A DNA stretch of 64,000 nucleotides from Magnolia sinica. Taxonomy: Eukaryota; Streptophyta; Magnoliopsida; Magnoliales; Magnoliaceae. Positions 1 to 10,609 of this stretch are shown in pieces. The notes below the pieces were generated by a model. That model ran no database searches. It saw only the letters and a program-made list of their open reading frames with translations, and was not told the origin of the DNA. Position numbers and translations under genes: made by a program. The first letter of the stretch is position 1; each line of letters starts with the position of its first letter. Where the stretch lies: contig NC_080575.1 in assembly GCF_029962835.1 (NCBI RefSeq), forward strand, positions 42,570,336 to 42,634,335. Direction: 5' to 3'.

Positions 1-499
1 TGAGGCGTGACCTTTCAATCCCCATCTTCTCGAATGCTTCAGAATAGATGACATCGGCACAGCTTCCAGTGTCAACTAGGATACGATAAACTTTGTGGTT
101 AGCTATGGTCATAGTCATCACGAGGGCATCGTCGTGCGGATGCTGGATTCCATGCGCGTCATCCTCTGTGAAAGTCAAGTTAGAGGGTCTTACTAGGAGT
201 TCTTTCCTAGGCCTCTCGGCCAGATGGATGTAGTGCTTGGGGTCTGAACTCCGAGTGTGGGCCTTACGGGCCCTATTCAAGTTGCCTCCACTGGAAGAGC
301 TGCCATAGATAGTGCAGATCTTGGCAGGTTCTTCCGCAGCTTTGTTCGGTCGTTCTTCTTTCCGAGCTGTCTTCTCTTCCTTGGTGTATTGTTGCAGATG
401 ACCCCTATGGATAAGGGTCTCGATCTCATCCTTGAGATCCACATAGTCACTCATATTGTGACCGTGGTCACGATGAAACTAGCAGTACTTACGCTTGTC
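1..499 (-). pseudogene. Tat-type gag C-terminus and aspartic protease, partial
   Basis: This continues gag in the same frame after the stop near 500. It reads KRKYC, stop, FHRDHGHNMSDYVDLKDEIE, the conserved tail found before the protease in this group. Further on, VYRILVDTGSCADVIYSEAF contains the DTGS active site of the retropepsin, which here is intact. The window edge cuts the protease after about 35 residues past the active site. Confidence 0.8.
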
Positions 500-1894
500 T
501 CAGTTCTTGGAGTCGATCTTCATGCAAACCGACCAGTTTAGGAGTTTCTGGCCCCTGATGTCCAGTAGGATCTGCTCAAGAGATGTATTGAGGGGAGTGT
601 AGGAACAAAATTTGCTCTCAAGCTTCCTGCTGGGTCGGCAATCGCAGGTGGCATGATCGTCAGGCCTCTTGCTGGATGATTGAGGCTCTTCGTTCCTTAG
701 TCGCTTCTCCTTAGAAGACTGTTCAACAACTTGTATATTCATACGAGAGTTGGAGAATTCCTCGACCTTAGTATATTTATGAGCCCTGCTGATGAGTTTG
801 GCCAAGGTGGTCAGCGGATTCTTCCCGATTGAAAAAGTGAACTTCCCTTCTTTGAGTCTGCTGAACATGGCCGAGAGTGTAATTTTGTCATTATAATCCT
901 CCACTAATAACGCCTCCTCATTGAAGCGGGCAATGTAATCTTTCAGTGGCTCCTTGTTCCCTTGCTTAAGGGTAAATAGATGGGTAGTAAGCTTTCGACT
1001 CTTCTTACCAGAGATGAACTGGGTAAGGAACAATCCGCTGAGCTCTGCGAAGGAACCGATCAATTTTGGTTTAAGTTGTTGATACCAACTCCGAGGATAT
1101 CCGGAGAGGGTTATGGAGAAGGCTCGACACATCATGACATCTGTGGCCGACTGGATCTGCATCCACGAACGATATGACTCCACATGTTCTGAGGGGTCTC
1201 CGGATCCAGAGAATTGGATGACGGGAGGCATCCTGAACCTCGACGGCATCACCTCATCCATGATTTCTAAGGTGAAGGGAGGCTTGGACTCTTCCATCAT
1301 CGTCTATACTGCAGTTGGGATGGATGTAGATTACTAGTTCCTCTGAAACGCCTTAAACTGGTCACGGAGTTCCTTAAACTGTGCTTCCAAAGGATTCTGA
1401 TTCTCATTTACTGTCTCTTGGGAGGCACTCGCCACCTCAGATGCTCTGCCCTGTCAACCCCTCTCCAGCCGATGGCGGAGGTCGGTGTTGGCTAGAGCCA
1501 TAGTGGCAGACACGTAGGACTGTTTGGCCTCCTGAGGGGGTTCTAGGATTCGGGCGAATCGTTCCTGGGGCACTGCATTGTGTGCAGGGTCGGGAGCTCG
1601 TGCGGATTGCGATTGGGAACCTCTGGCCCGAGAACTGACTTGCTACGGTCGTCCTTCGGGCGTTGGGGTGGCTTCCACCAAGTTGAGTGGTGGTTGCTGA
1701 TTCTATTGTGCCTTCATTCGGCTGATTTCGTCCTTCAACATTTGGACTTTGCAGTGCCTTGCATTTCCCTCCTCGACTTTGAGTCCATTGGGACGGCCCT
1801 ATCGGAGCTAACTCGGTGTGCAGAAGTGAAGAAGACTGGTGTTGCCCGCTAGGTTCGGGCTCCACTGCTATCGCCTTTTTCTTTCTATCGCCAT
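500..1894 (-). pseudogene. Tat-type gag (Retrotrans_gag domain), frameshifted
   Basis: Gag capsid protein of element 1. The likely start is the ATG at 1894, which opens MAIERKKAIAVEPEP. A frameshift in the coiled-coil linker (about 1720-1440) separates it from the 266-residue open stretch at 1300-500. That stretch has the capsid core: RMPPVIQFSGSGDPSEHVES, then a CRAFSITLSGYPRSWYQQL block, then KDYIARFNEEALLVEDY, the usual Retrotrans_gag landmarks. It stops after KIDSKN, and the reading continues in the same frame past that stop, so the stop is a mutation and not the gene end. The homologous gags at 4940 and 52258 confirm the call. Confidence 0.8.
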
Positions 1895-1920
1895 TTCCAG
1901 TAAAACCTTCTAGCTTTTTG

Positions 1921-1950
1921 TTTGCATATCCCACAGACGACGCCAAAAAA
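1921..1950 (-). promoter_or_regulatory. Primer-binding region of element 1
   Basis: The minus strand reads TTTGGCGTCGTCTGTGGGA directly after the LTR end. The same signature follows the LTRs of element 2 (4867) and element 3 (52200). The first nine or so bases resemble the complement of a tRNA 3' end; which tRNA is not certain. Confidence 0.6.
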
Positions 1951-2703
1951 TGTTGAGGCCAAAATCTAGACCACCCTCCACTCAATGTAGCGAACCTTCG
2001 ACGGGCCCTGGTCCTATGCAAAAGGGTAAGCAAAGGAGACCCTGGCTCAGTCTGGGGACCCTCTTATGTCTAAGTTAGGCTAGGGAATCTAGGTCTAAGT
2101 CGAATGTAGAGAGAGGGTGCGAGATATTGCGTACATGTATCAATGGGGTCCCCTGGTATTTATACCTGTTGGTCGGACGATTCACGTCCGTTAATCTCAG
2201 CATGATTCACTCAATCAGCGAGATATCGTGATCATGGAGATATTATCCGCAATCTTTGGATCGTATGGCGTATCGTGTCTTAAAGGTGTGTATCCTTGGG
2301 CAAGATCTTTGATCACGTCTACATCTGAGTTGATCTCCAGGCTCAGCATACGAAGTACCCTTACCCGGGCTCGGCCTCAGCCTCGGCATGCGACGTATTC
2401 ATACTCTGACTCGGCCTCAGATCGTGCAGACATAAGGCTGAGTACTAGCAGTCTGAGTCCGTCAATAAATCACTAAGGTCGGGGTTCACTTAATAGAGCT
2501 AAGGACGAGGACCAAGGCTTGGCTCAGTCATCTTTCTTCGGATGAGGACGAAAGTTTGGGTCGGCCAATCAGGATTGTAATTCCGAGTCGTGACTTAGGG
2601 GTCGGCCCCTACTTGACGTAGTATCCTCTTTCCGAGGCCTTGTTATCCAATTCATGTAGCTCAGGCTGACCTTGATTATCCTTGTATAGATTTCCCCATA
2701 ACA
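1951..2703 (-). repeat. 5' LTR of element 1
   Basis: On the minus strand it starts TGTTATGGGG and ends CCTCAACA, the TGTT...AACA termini shared with the other Tat LTRs here, and it is followed at once by the primer-binding region. A TATA-like GGTATAAATACC lies at 2155-2166 (minus). The body is rich in CTCGG and CCGAG, as in the LTRs at 50538 and 51324. Boundaries come from the termini and the PBS, since the partner LTR is not visible. Confidence 0.7.
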
Positions 2704-2831
2704 ATATTTGTGAAAGACTTGAACTGTTGCCTTTGATAATAGCCCCTAATCAAGAGGAGAACATAAAAATTTGTCTTAATAAGTAGGGTGTTAAGTATAT
2801 TAATATTTGCTTAGTGAAACAAAGGAGTACT
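2704..2831. other. Spacer between two Tat LTRs
   Basis: AT-rich, with no ORF. It separates the outward-facing 5' LTRs of elements 1 and 2, so it may be all that remains of the site both inserted into. Confidence 0.5.
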
Positions 2832-3315
2832 TGTTATGGGTAAAATTAAACTGACGAGGCAACTTAAATGAGATAGAAAACAGAAGATGGGTAGCTTGGA
2901 AAAGGAGATTGGGTAAAAGCTTGGTATAAACTACTGAGCACAACCTCCAAGACCAGCTCGGGCATCAACCACAAGCAACTACCTAAGCCTTACTGTCGCA
3001 ACAAGCGAACAACTCTGAGTACCGACCCGACCTCAAAGTTAGGCCTCGACCACAATCAACAGTTTAGCTTAGTTTGCAGGACCTTGGCCGACCCGACTTA
3101 GAGGTCAGCATCGGCTGTCGATCCCGATCTCCTTCGTGTACAAGGAAGATTAATTCCCTGAGATCTTCGCCGAGAACCATGTCAAGGATAATGCCTAACA
3201 CCTCGGAGACGATTCCTTACATGATACGCGACTGTTTGGCTGATTCATTGCCATATACATGATCAGTGCCAAAGGACTATAAAAGAGAACCCCACGTACA
3301 ATAGAAGGTACATAC

Positions 3316-4736
3316 TGTTCGACAAGAAACAAAAGTGTTTTGACAGGGGAATTATCATTAAAAAATAACAAAGAAAGAATGAGAGAACACTCATCATAAA
3401 GTATCTTATTCATTCTGAGTTCGTTTACATCCTCATGTTTCCCTTGATTCTGAAACAAAGTACATTAAATATATATAATGAAAGAAAGGATAATCAATTT
3501 AGTAGCAATTTTGGTAGCACTTCGGCTTATGATATATTCATCTCAGCGAGAGAAGTGTTGTGCGGATTTGAACATCTTTTGTTCTCTCTTTTAACTTGTT
3601 TAGAATAGTAGCATTTCTAAAATGACCACTACATTCTAAGAAAAAAGATCATAGAAAGCTTAGAAAATCCAACAGCATGTATGCTATATACATTACTTGC
3701 GGGCAACACAGTCTTGTTGCGTGAGTCGGCACAACAAACTTGTGTTGCACGGTCCAGTGCAACAGGCTTCAAGTCATCTTCTCTTTGATCCTTCTTCCTT
3801 CCTCTTCTTTAAGTACCTGACAAGGGTACTCAAAGGTCTTCCTTCGGGGGCTCTGATCTCTTGCCTCCATCAAATAAGGAGGTACTGGGGTATTTATAGG
3901 CCTTCACACATGTGAAGCCTTGAATCTTGTGCCATCGGACCCACCTTACTCAACACTTTGTCGCGTGGTACGCAACATGACTTCCCATATTTTCTGTATT
4001 GCGTGGACCCGTGCAACAACTCTTTGTTGCGTGGTCACGCGCAACTCATCTATCTTCACTCTTCTTCTTCCCAGAATACTTCTCTCCTTTCCTCTTTCTC
4101 TTTCTTCTTTCTTTTTCTTCCAGACTGTTGCGGGGGCCAATTAGTTGCATGGATGGGCTTTCTCCACTCTCTATTCTTTCTCCACTTCAAACCCTTCTCT
4201 CTCTACTGTAAATTCTTCTAACCACCTCAAATGAGGAGAAGAGGGTGCTATTTATAACCCTCACGCACGTGTGACACCCACTTCTGCACAACAGGTCTTA
4301 CGGGATGAAGAGCTGGGCGCACAACAACTAATATAGCTAGGAGAGAGGTCGTGCAACAAGGATCCAGTCCAGGACACGCAACATGAGATTCAGGGAGAGA
4401 GAGGGTTCACACAAGATGGGATCTTGCACTATGACAAGGGCGCGCAACAGGTAAGGTGAGTTGGAGAGCTGTTCGCGTAGCAGTGCTTCCAACCAGGAGA
4501 GATGTGCGTAATCAACCAAGGCAGTTTAAGTAGGTGACCGCGTAACAGGGATCCGGTTTGGGAGATTGTACCCACGCAATAGACTTGCAGGCTGGGAACT
4601 AGACCAGTGCAACAGGGTATCCAGGCTAGGAAGTCTACCGCGGAACAGGTGGGAAATTGGTAGGGAATGGGCGCGCAATAGTCCTTCTTGGAAAACACCT
4701 TATGAACCTTGTATATATTTTTTTTGTGCACCAACA
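3316..4736. mobile_element. Solo LTR with perfect 5-bp target duplication
   Basis: The 1421-bp segment begins TGTTCGACAAG and ends GTGCACCAACA. It is bordered by CATAC at 3311-3315 and again at 4737-4741. Removing it and one CATAC restores a continuous Tat LTR. TG...CA termini, 5-bp duplication and absence of any coding domain indicate a solo LTR left by recombination between two LTRs. Inside are two related halves, each with a TATTTATA-like box (about 3891 and 4249), and many CGCAACA/TGTTGCG repeats. Family and orientation are not clear. Confidence 0.75.
3690..4690. repeat. CGCAACA/TGTTGCG repeat field inside the solo LTR
   Basis: TGTTGCG, GTGCAACA, GCGCAACA and close variants recur about twenty times. 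From 4340 to 4690 they head an irregular unit (GCGCAACAGG, GATCCAG, GGGAGA) spaced roughly 40-60 bases apart. The 3690-3920 and 3950-4270 stretches look like two copies of one promoter-like unit, each ending in a TATTTATA box and a CACRTGTG palindrome. Confidence 0.6.
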
Positions 4737-4866
4737 CATACATCTACCCTAATTTGACTAGACCCAGAGTGCCTATTCTAACTTTGGCATCGAAGGGTCT
4801 CCATTGTTATCTGGTTTTGCAGATACACGACGATATAACAAAGATGACCGGATCTCAGCATCAACA

Positions 4867-4890
4867 GTTTGACACCGTCTATGGGAAGCG
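4867..4890 (+). promoter_or_regulatory. Primer-binding region of element 2
   Basis: GTTTGACACCGTCTATGGGA follows the LTR end directly. It matches the element 3 leader GTTTGGCGCCGTCTATGGGA except for two CpG-type changes, as expected of an older copy. Confidence 0.6.
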
Positions 4891-4939
4891 ACAATCAAGC
4901 CATTTCAAACTTGCCTGTCATTTCTCCATCTAATCTACA

Positions 4940-6550
4940 ATGGCAGAAGGTAGAAAGAGAGCCTTAGCCGCCATTATCTCGCAAACCCTCGCACCAGAAG
5001 AGCACTCCGTAGATCCTTAGGATTAACCTTCGCAACATTAAAACGAGTTTTCTCTTGCGGTGCTCACACAAAGGTCCCGCAATCAAGGAGGTTGGCTTAT
5101 TTCCTTGGAAAATCAAGTCGAAGCCTTAACCTTCCTTGGAAAATCAAGTTGAAGCTTTAACCCGCAATATAAACAATATAATACAAATATTGAAAAGGCA
5201 TAATCCACCTCCCGACCATAGAGGGGAAGCACCCGCGGCAACCGAGCTCTCTCGACCTCCTCAAGCACCTGTTGACTCACATGGAGCTAAGCAACAACTG
5301 GGGCAACATAGCCATGTGCTCGCCCACACCGTGGGAACTACCATGCTCACCGACTCTGACTTATGCCACACGCTGGAGAATAGAAGGTGTGGGAAGGCTC
5401 CTGAGGTGATGACAAAAAATGAGGTCTCTTGGGAGGCTGAGCTTAAGGTGATACGAGGACAAATCGGCGACATCCGACAAGCATACCGTGTCCACGTCCC
5501 AACCTCAGTTGAGGACATGTTGGAGGAAACAGAGCCACTGTTTACCGACGACATTATGGGGTCTCCAGTTCTGCCAAGATTCTAAATCTCACAGATTACT
5601 CCTTACTCTGGAATCGGAGATTCGGTCGAACATCTGGAGTCCTATAGAGCGTGGATGGAATTACATGGTGTGACTATTATGGTGATGTGTCGAGCATTCT
5701 CCCTGACCTTGTCAAGGGCAACATGAAAGTTGTACAGGCAGCTGAAGTTGAGGTCCATTAGCTCTTTCGCACAGCTCAGTAAGACCTTTATCACACATTT
5801 ATTAGAGGAAAGGATAGAATGAAGACAACGACCCACCTCCTCACGATCACCTAGAGAGAAGACGAGCTACTAAAAGACTACATTATTCATTTCAACAAGG
5901 AAGCGGTGCAGGTATAGGGGTATTCAAACTAGATAGCCTTAGCCGCCATGATATCTGGTCTTTGGGAAGGGAGATTCTTCTTCTCAATCGGCAAGAACCC
6001 TCCGACCACATTGGTCGATCTCCTTAACCAAGCGCAAAAGTACTCTAATGCAGAGGAGCTCTTTAGCTCACGAAAAGCTACTCGGAGTGCCAGCAGCTCA
6101 GTTAAGGACATGAGACACAAGGAGGAGGAGCCACCCATTGTCAACAGCAAGAAGAGAAGGGATGACGACCCGAGCAGAGGTCAACACTCGAACTGACGAC
6201 TGGAGAGGAGATTCCACTCCTACACTCTGCTGAACACAACTCTCGAGCAAGTCCTTATGAAAGTTCGCGACAAAAGAATCCTTAAATGGCTGAGCAGGAT
6301 AAAAGCTGATGCCGATAAAAGGGATAAAAGGAAGTATTGTCACTTTCATCGTGACCACCACTGCCAACTGTTTTGATCTCAAGGAAGAGATCAAGTCCCT
6401 CATTCATGGCTGACATATGTGAGGGTACATCCACGGAGGAGAGATGAGCGATCGAACAAGAAGGATGAGCAACAAGGCAACATAAACGACAATGAAGCAA
6501 CAAGCGAAATCCACACGATATTCGGAGGACCTGTAAGAGGTGGGGACTAG
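4940..6550 (+). pseudogene. Tat-type gag, multiply broken
   Basis: It starts MAEGRKRALAAIISQTL and stops after about 26 codons. A longer open stretch at 5136-5585 carries the coiled-coil and linker part, and EETEPLFTDDIMGSPVLPRF just precedes the capsid core. The core follows in a broken frame (HLESYRAWMELHGV, VMCRAFSLTL), then an open piece at 5948-6196 (MISGLWEGRFFFSIGKNPPT) and the FHRDH tail near 6340. A 31-bp tandem duplication (5101-5131/5132-5162) disturbs the N-terminal part. Same protein as the gags at 500-1894 and 52258-53930. Confidence 0.75.
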
Positions 6551-7202
6551 CATGCAGGTAGTCTCCCACATGTGAAACAATAAAAAACTGCCAAATAACG
6601 GCTAGTTTCTCACTAACAGTTAGAAGCGGTCCATTGCAATAATGACCTTAGACCAAAATGTTCAGCCACCCTTGCCTATATAAACCAAGTTTGGTTGGTT
6701 CATTTCAACATAAAAAACCATTCGACTCATTCTCTCATATGAACGAGTAAAGCTCCAATTGTTCTTTGATCAAGCCAACGGGTTCAATACGAACCTAAGC
6801 TAGCAAGTCCACGAGAACTAGACCAGTGTAGTGGTCTAAGCCAGCAAGAACCAGACCAGTGTAGTGGTTTAATCTAGCAAGTTCACAAGAACCAGACAAG
6901 TGTAGTTGTCTAATCCAGCAAAGCTAAACTTCTTTTCTCTCTCTCTCTCTCTCTAATTTAAAATTTTTTTCCTTTTAATTTTCATCTGCTAGTAAAACTG
7001 TGTTTACAAAGTTCCACTAGTAGTTTTTGCTTAATACAGAACCACACACAGGCTCGTCATATCTTGGAAGCTATTTGCTTACAACCTGTTAGCAGTCTTA
7101 ATTACTTTGAGAAGAAGCAAGTAGTGCTTTAAGGACAACGTGATCACACATGCTTTAGCCTTTCCTTAATACTATTATTTTTCAGTTTCATTTGTTTTAC
7201 AG

Positions 7203-7205
<3 letters not shown>

Positions 7206-7254
<49 letters not shown>
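7206..7254. repeat. (TA)n microsatellite
   Basis: An uninterrupted TA run of about 24 units lies in the leader of the decayed copia element. Confidence 0.9.
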
Positions 7255-7257
<3 letters not shown>

Positions 7258-7439
7258 TTAAGATTATCAAATTCTTAACAATCTTAAACTGTTATTGTAA
7301 TAGAAACTGAAGGCGTATCCTCCATCAAACTGATAAACTAGGATCTAATTTGTTTCAATTGGTTCGACAGAACCAATTTTATAAGGTGATAAGAGAAGAT
7401 AAAGTTTTTACTAACGACATTAAAGATTCACTATATCTT

Positions 7440-8490
7440 GGATCCTAATCTTCAGCCACTATCTGAGGCAATTGATGAGGATATAACCGAACAAGTTGTT
7501 GTATGCAACAAACAAGTTGAAGATAAACTGTTGTGTTGTGGACACATTCTGAATATGCTATTTGACTGATTGTACGATCTGTGCACGCAAACTATATCTG
7601 CAAAAGAAATTTGGACTGCCCTATAGTTCAAATAGAAGGCCGAAGAAGGTACTAACAAATTCTTAATTGTCAGGTACTTCGATTTTAATATGGTAGATAA
7701 TAAACTGATGTTGCCTCAAATTCACGAATTACAACTAATTGTAAACAAATTTGAGGTACTTAAAATTGATCTCCCTGAATCATTCTAAGTTGGGGCTATA
7801 TATCATAAAATTTCCATCGATTTGGAAAGACTAAATAAAGAAGTTATTGCATAAGATCGATAACTACACACTAGAACAAATTCAAAAATATTTGAGAATT
7901 AGAGAAGAATCTCGCAACCGTGATAAGAAAGCCGAAAATGAAAATTATTTGTCTAAGTTACAAGCAGTAGAAAAGACACAAAATAAGAATCTTGAGAATG
8001 ATGATTCCCTTAAACCTAATAAAGAGAAATTCAATAAATTACATAAAAAGAACGGAAAGTTCAAATGCCCTTGCCTTGTCTGTGTAAAAACCAGGCATTA
8101 TGATTGACTATGCTGATTTCATAAATCGAAAAAAGAAGCAAGCGCAGTTGAGGATAAAATAGTTGTCATGATCATCGAGGTTAACATGATACAAGAGAAA
8201 GTCTCTGGTTGGTGGTACGATATGGTTGCCATAGTCCATATTTGCTATGACAGGTTAGCCTTCAAAACCTATGCAGATATGAACAATGGTTAAGAAATCC
8301 AAATGGATAATAAAGTCCAATCGAAGGTCGAGGGCAAATAAACCATGAAGCTGGTGTTTACATCGGGTAAAAATGTGATCTTGACTAATATGCTACATAT
8401 CCCAGGCATGAGGTAAAACTTATTTTCCAAGGATCTTGTGGGAAAACTAAGAATACAACCGCAAGAGAATGATGTACCAATATATATCAA
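7440..8490 (+). pseudogene. Copia gag (UBN2-like) and protease remnant
   Basis: Conceptual plus-strand reading with many stops: ISAKEIWTAL near 7600 fits the AKEIWDAL motif of copia gag, and an open piece at 7847-8107 is lysine-rich. The piece ends FKCPCLVCVKTRHYD, a damaged zinc knuckle (CxxC, then H). At about 8210 WWYDMVAIVHICYDR matches WxxDSGATxHIC of the copia protease with the DSG triad lost. LTNMLHIPGMR at about 8380 fits the conserved block after the protease. Confidence 0.65.
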
Positions 8491-8499
8491 GAGATATGC

Positions 8500-8780
8500 T
8501 CAAAAAGCTCAAGCAGTAAGAGAATAATGTATCAATGTATACCAAGAGAAATGCCATAGAAACTCAAGCAGTCAGAAACTGACTTATCAATGCATATCAA
8601 GGGAGTTGGGACTTGCTCTAAAAGCTCAGGCCGTGGAGAATGATGTACATCGATGTATAACAACGGACTTAAGACTCTAACACTATTGGCGTGGCCCAGT
8701 AGAATGCGTTGAGAAACGGATATACAGTGTATATAACACAGAAACTATGGTGGGCCCTATGGAGTCCGCTCAGGTGGCCG
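8500..8780. other. Unassigned, with short repeats
   Basis: A 60-70-base unit with ATGTATCAATGTATATCAAGAG and GCTCAAGCAG recurs three times (about 8470-8660). No domain was recognised. Confidence 0.4.
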
Positions 8781-8789
8781 GCACATAGC

Positions 8790-9342
8790 GGGCGCGGATT
8801 AAATACTGACAATGTCAGTAGCCTAATGGCTACTGGAGTGACGTCACCAAGCTAGGTGGACCTCACCATGATGCATGTGTTGTATCCATACCATCAAACC
8901 ATTTGTACAGATGTTTTATGTCATTAGAGAAGAATGATATAGATCTAAAGTTCAAGTGGACCCACCATAGAAAACCGTGGGATCAATCAACCCACCGTTG
9001 AAACATTTATAGGGCTGACCATGATGTATTTTTTAGATCCAACCTATTCATAAATTAACATAGAGATAGATGAAGTGAAAACAAAAATATAAGCTTGATC
9101 GGAAACTTTTGTGGCCCCTAAGAAGTTTTGAACAGTAGATGTCACTGCTTCTACTGTTTTCTATGGTGAGGTCCAATTGAACTTTATATCTATCTCATTA
9201 TTTTATTATGCCATAAAACGATCTCTCGAAATTGATAGACGGTACGAGTATAACCCATGTATCATAGCGGGCCTACAGAGCTTGGTCACGTCACTTCAGT
9301 AGCGATTTGGATACTGACCTTGTCAGTATCTAATCCGCGCCC
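8790..9342. mobile_element. Mutator-like MITE with long TIRs and 9-bp TSD
   Basis: The left end reads GGGCGCGGATTAAATACTGA. The reverse complement of the right end reads GGGCGCGGATTAGATACTGA, and the match continues for about 65 bases through TGACGTCACCAAGCT / TGACGTGACCAAGCT. Flanks are GCACATAGC (8781-8789) and GCCCATAGC (9343-9351), 8 of 9 identical, the duplication length typical of Mutator-like elements. The 553-bp interior has no coding potential, so it is non-autonomous. Confidence 0.85.
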
Positions 9343-9384
9343 GCCCATAGCACACCAATTTCGTACAACCACAAGATTCTCCGG

Positions 9385-10386
9385 GGACGCGGATTTCCTG
9401 CGAATTCCTGCGCTCGGAACCAGGTGGGGCCCATTGTGATGATTTTGAGAAATCTTCTCTGTTCATACTTTTTTGAGTTCATTTCAAGACATGAGGCTAA
9501 AAAAGAACCGTACCCAATCCTCAAGTGAGCTGAAAATGTGAGAATTGAATTTCGACAGTTGAAATATTTGTGGGTTACAGTAGTTTTGAATCATTCTAAT
9601 ATTTGTTTTTTCAGTTCATCCCAGTACGAATGACGTTATTAACAGTATGGATGGCATGTAAACATCACTGTAGAACCCAAGGAGATTTCAACGGTAGGAA
9701 TTTCCCTAACCACCTTTTCATTTAGTACGGCCCACTTAGGTTGCAGATCCTGATCAATTTTGGTCTCATAGCTTAAAATGAGCTCACAAAACGGATGGAC
9801 ATAGTGGATTCTATACAAACATCACGGTGGCCCACCTAGTTCTCAGCACAGGAACTTCCTGCTAAAGGCTTCCGCAGGAAATCCACGTCCTTCCAGGATG
9901 TTCCTGTGCTGGGAATCCAGGTAGGGCCCACTGATGATTTTGAGAAATCCTCTCTGCCATAAGTCTTTTGAGTTTATTTAAGGACATGAGGCCAAAAATG
10001 AACCATACCCAATCCTCAAGTGGGCCGAAAATGTGAGAATTGAATTTAGACAGTTGAAATATTTGTGGGTCATAGAAGTTTTAAATCATGCTAATATTTG
10101 TTTTTTCGGCTCATCCCGGTAGGAATGACGTTATTAACGGTATGGATGGCATGTAAACATTACTATAGAACCCAGGGAGGTTTCAATGGTAGGAATTTTT
10201 CTAACCACCTTTTCATTTAGTACGGCCCACTTGGGTCGTGGATCCTGATCAATTTTCGCTCCTAGCATAAAATGAGCTCACAAAACGGATGGACAGAGTG
10301 GATTCCATACAAACATCAGGGTGGCCCCACCTTGGTTCCCAGCGCAGGAACTTCCTGCTAAAGGCTTCCGCAGGAAATCCGCGTCC
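9385..10386. mobile_element. Two tandem copies of a TIR element
   Basis: The outer ends are inverted: GGACGCGGATTTCCTGCG at 9385 and its complement ending at 10386. A second end (GGAAATCCACGTCC) closes the first unit at 9890, and a truncated start (TTCCTGTGCTGGGAATCC) opens the second at 9901. The two bodies align throughout with a period of about 494 bases. TIR lengths of about 60 bases suggest a Mutator-type MITE. No convincing target duplication is seen at the outer ends. Confidence 0.75.
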
Positions 10387-10609
10387 AAAGCAGAATTATC
10401 CTCCTAACAAAGACAAATTTAGACGTTTTCGTTGCGTGGCCCTTCTTCACCAAACTACTTTAGAGGTTGGGGGTATTTGGCCTCTCTAAGGCCAGGATGC
10501 AAGTAGGCTGCTACGATGGGTATCCTTTTCATCCAGAACTAATAAAGGAATAAGCTAATAATGATTTCTTAATTGATGTTTATCTGGTAATTTAGAGAAT
10601 GCCGCTTCC
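10387..10609. other. Proximal upstream region of the Prune-like gene
   Basis: Single-copy-looking sequence between the tandem MITE and the transcribed leader. No repeat or ORF was recognised. Confidence 0.4.

Larger units (their letters stand above)
1..2703 (-). mobile_element. Ty3/gypsy Tat-type retrotransposon, 5' part (element 1)
   Basis: Read on the minus strand the order is LTR (2703-1951), primer-binding region (1950-1921), gag (1894-about 330) and protease (about 110-1), after which the element leaves the window. The gag fold, the DTGSCADV protease motif and the leader TTTGGCGTCGTCTGTGGGA match the Tat (Ogre/Retand) type, and two plus-strand relatives lie at 2832 and 51324. Several in-frame stops make it a decayed copy. 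The 3' LTR and target duplication are outside the window. Confidence 0.8.
2832..4866 (+). repeat. 5' LTR of element 2, interrupted
   Basis: It starts TGTTATGGGTAAAATT, close to the TGTTATGGGTGAAACT start of the element 3 LTR. It has a TATA box (CTATAAAAGA at 3277) and ends GCATCAACA at 4866. The end segment (4742-4866) aligns with the last ~130 bases of the element 3 LTR (ACTAGACCC, CTTTGGCATC). The middle, 3316-4736, is foreign: a solo LTR flanked by CATAC on both sides. Confidence 0.75.
2832..6570 (+). mobile_element. Ty3/gypsy Tat-type retrotransposon, truncated (element 2)
   Basis: Plus strand. The 5' LTR (2832-4866) is split by a solo LTR. It is followed by the leader GTTTGACACCGTCTATGGGA at 4867 and a decayed gag (4940-about 6550). 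The gag ends at a stretch reading HTIFGGPVRGGD, which corresponds to the gag-protease linker IFGGPTAGGD of element 3. Nothing of protease, RT or integrase follows; copia-type sequence begins near 6571. The element therefore lost its whole pol by truncation. Confidence 0.75.
6571..8690 (+). mobile_element. Decayed Ty1/copia element, 5' part
   Basis: The segment begins TGTGAAACAAT where element 2 stops. 6571-about 7020 is LTR-like: a TATA box (CCTATATAAACC near 6684), three repeats of an ACCAGACCAGTGTAGTGGT-like motif (6810-6915) and a CT run. Gag and protease remnants follow on the plus strand to about 8500, then unidentifiable sequence. No 3' LTR, RT or integrase is seen. The LTR end and PBS could not be placed. 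Confidence 0.5.

Noticed and set aside
1437-2033. A 198-codon minus-strand open frame crossing the LTR/PBS boundary
   Set aside because: It starts inside the LTR and only its middle is gag sequence. The gag start at 1894 is more plausible.
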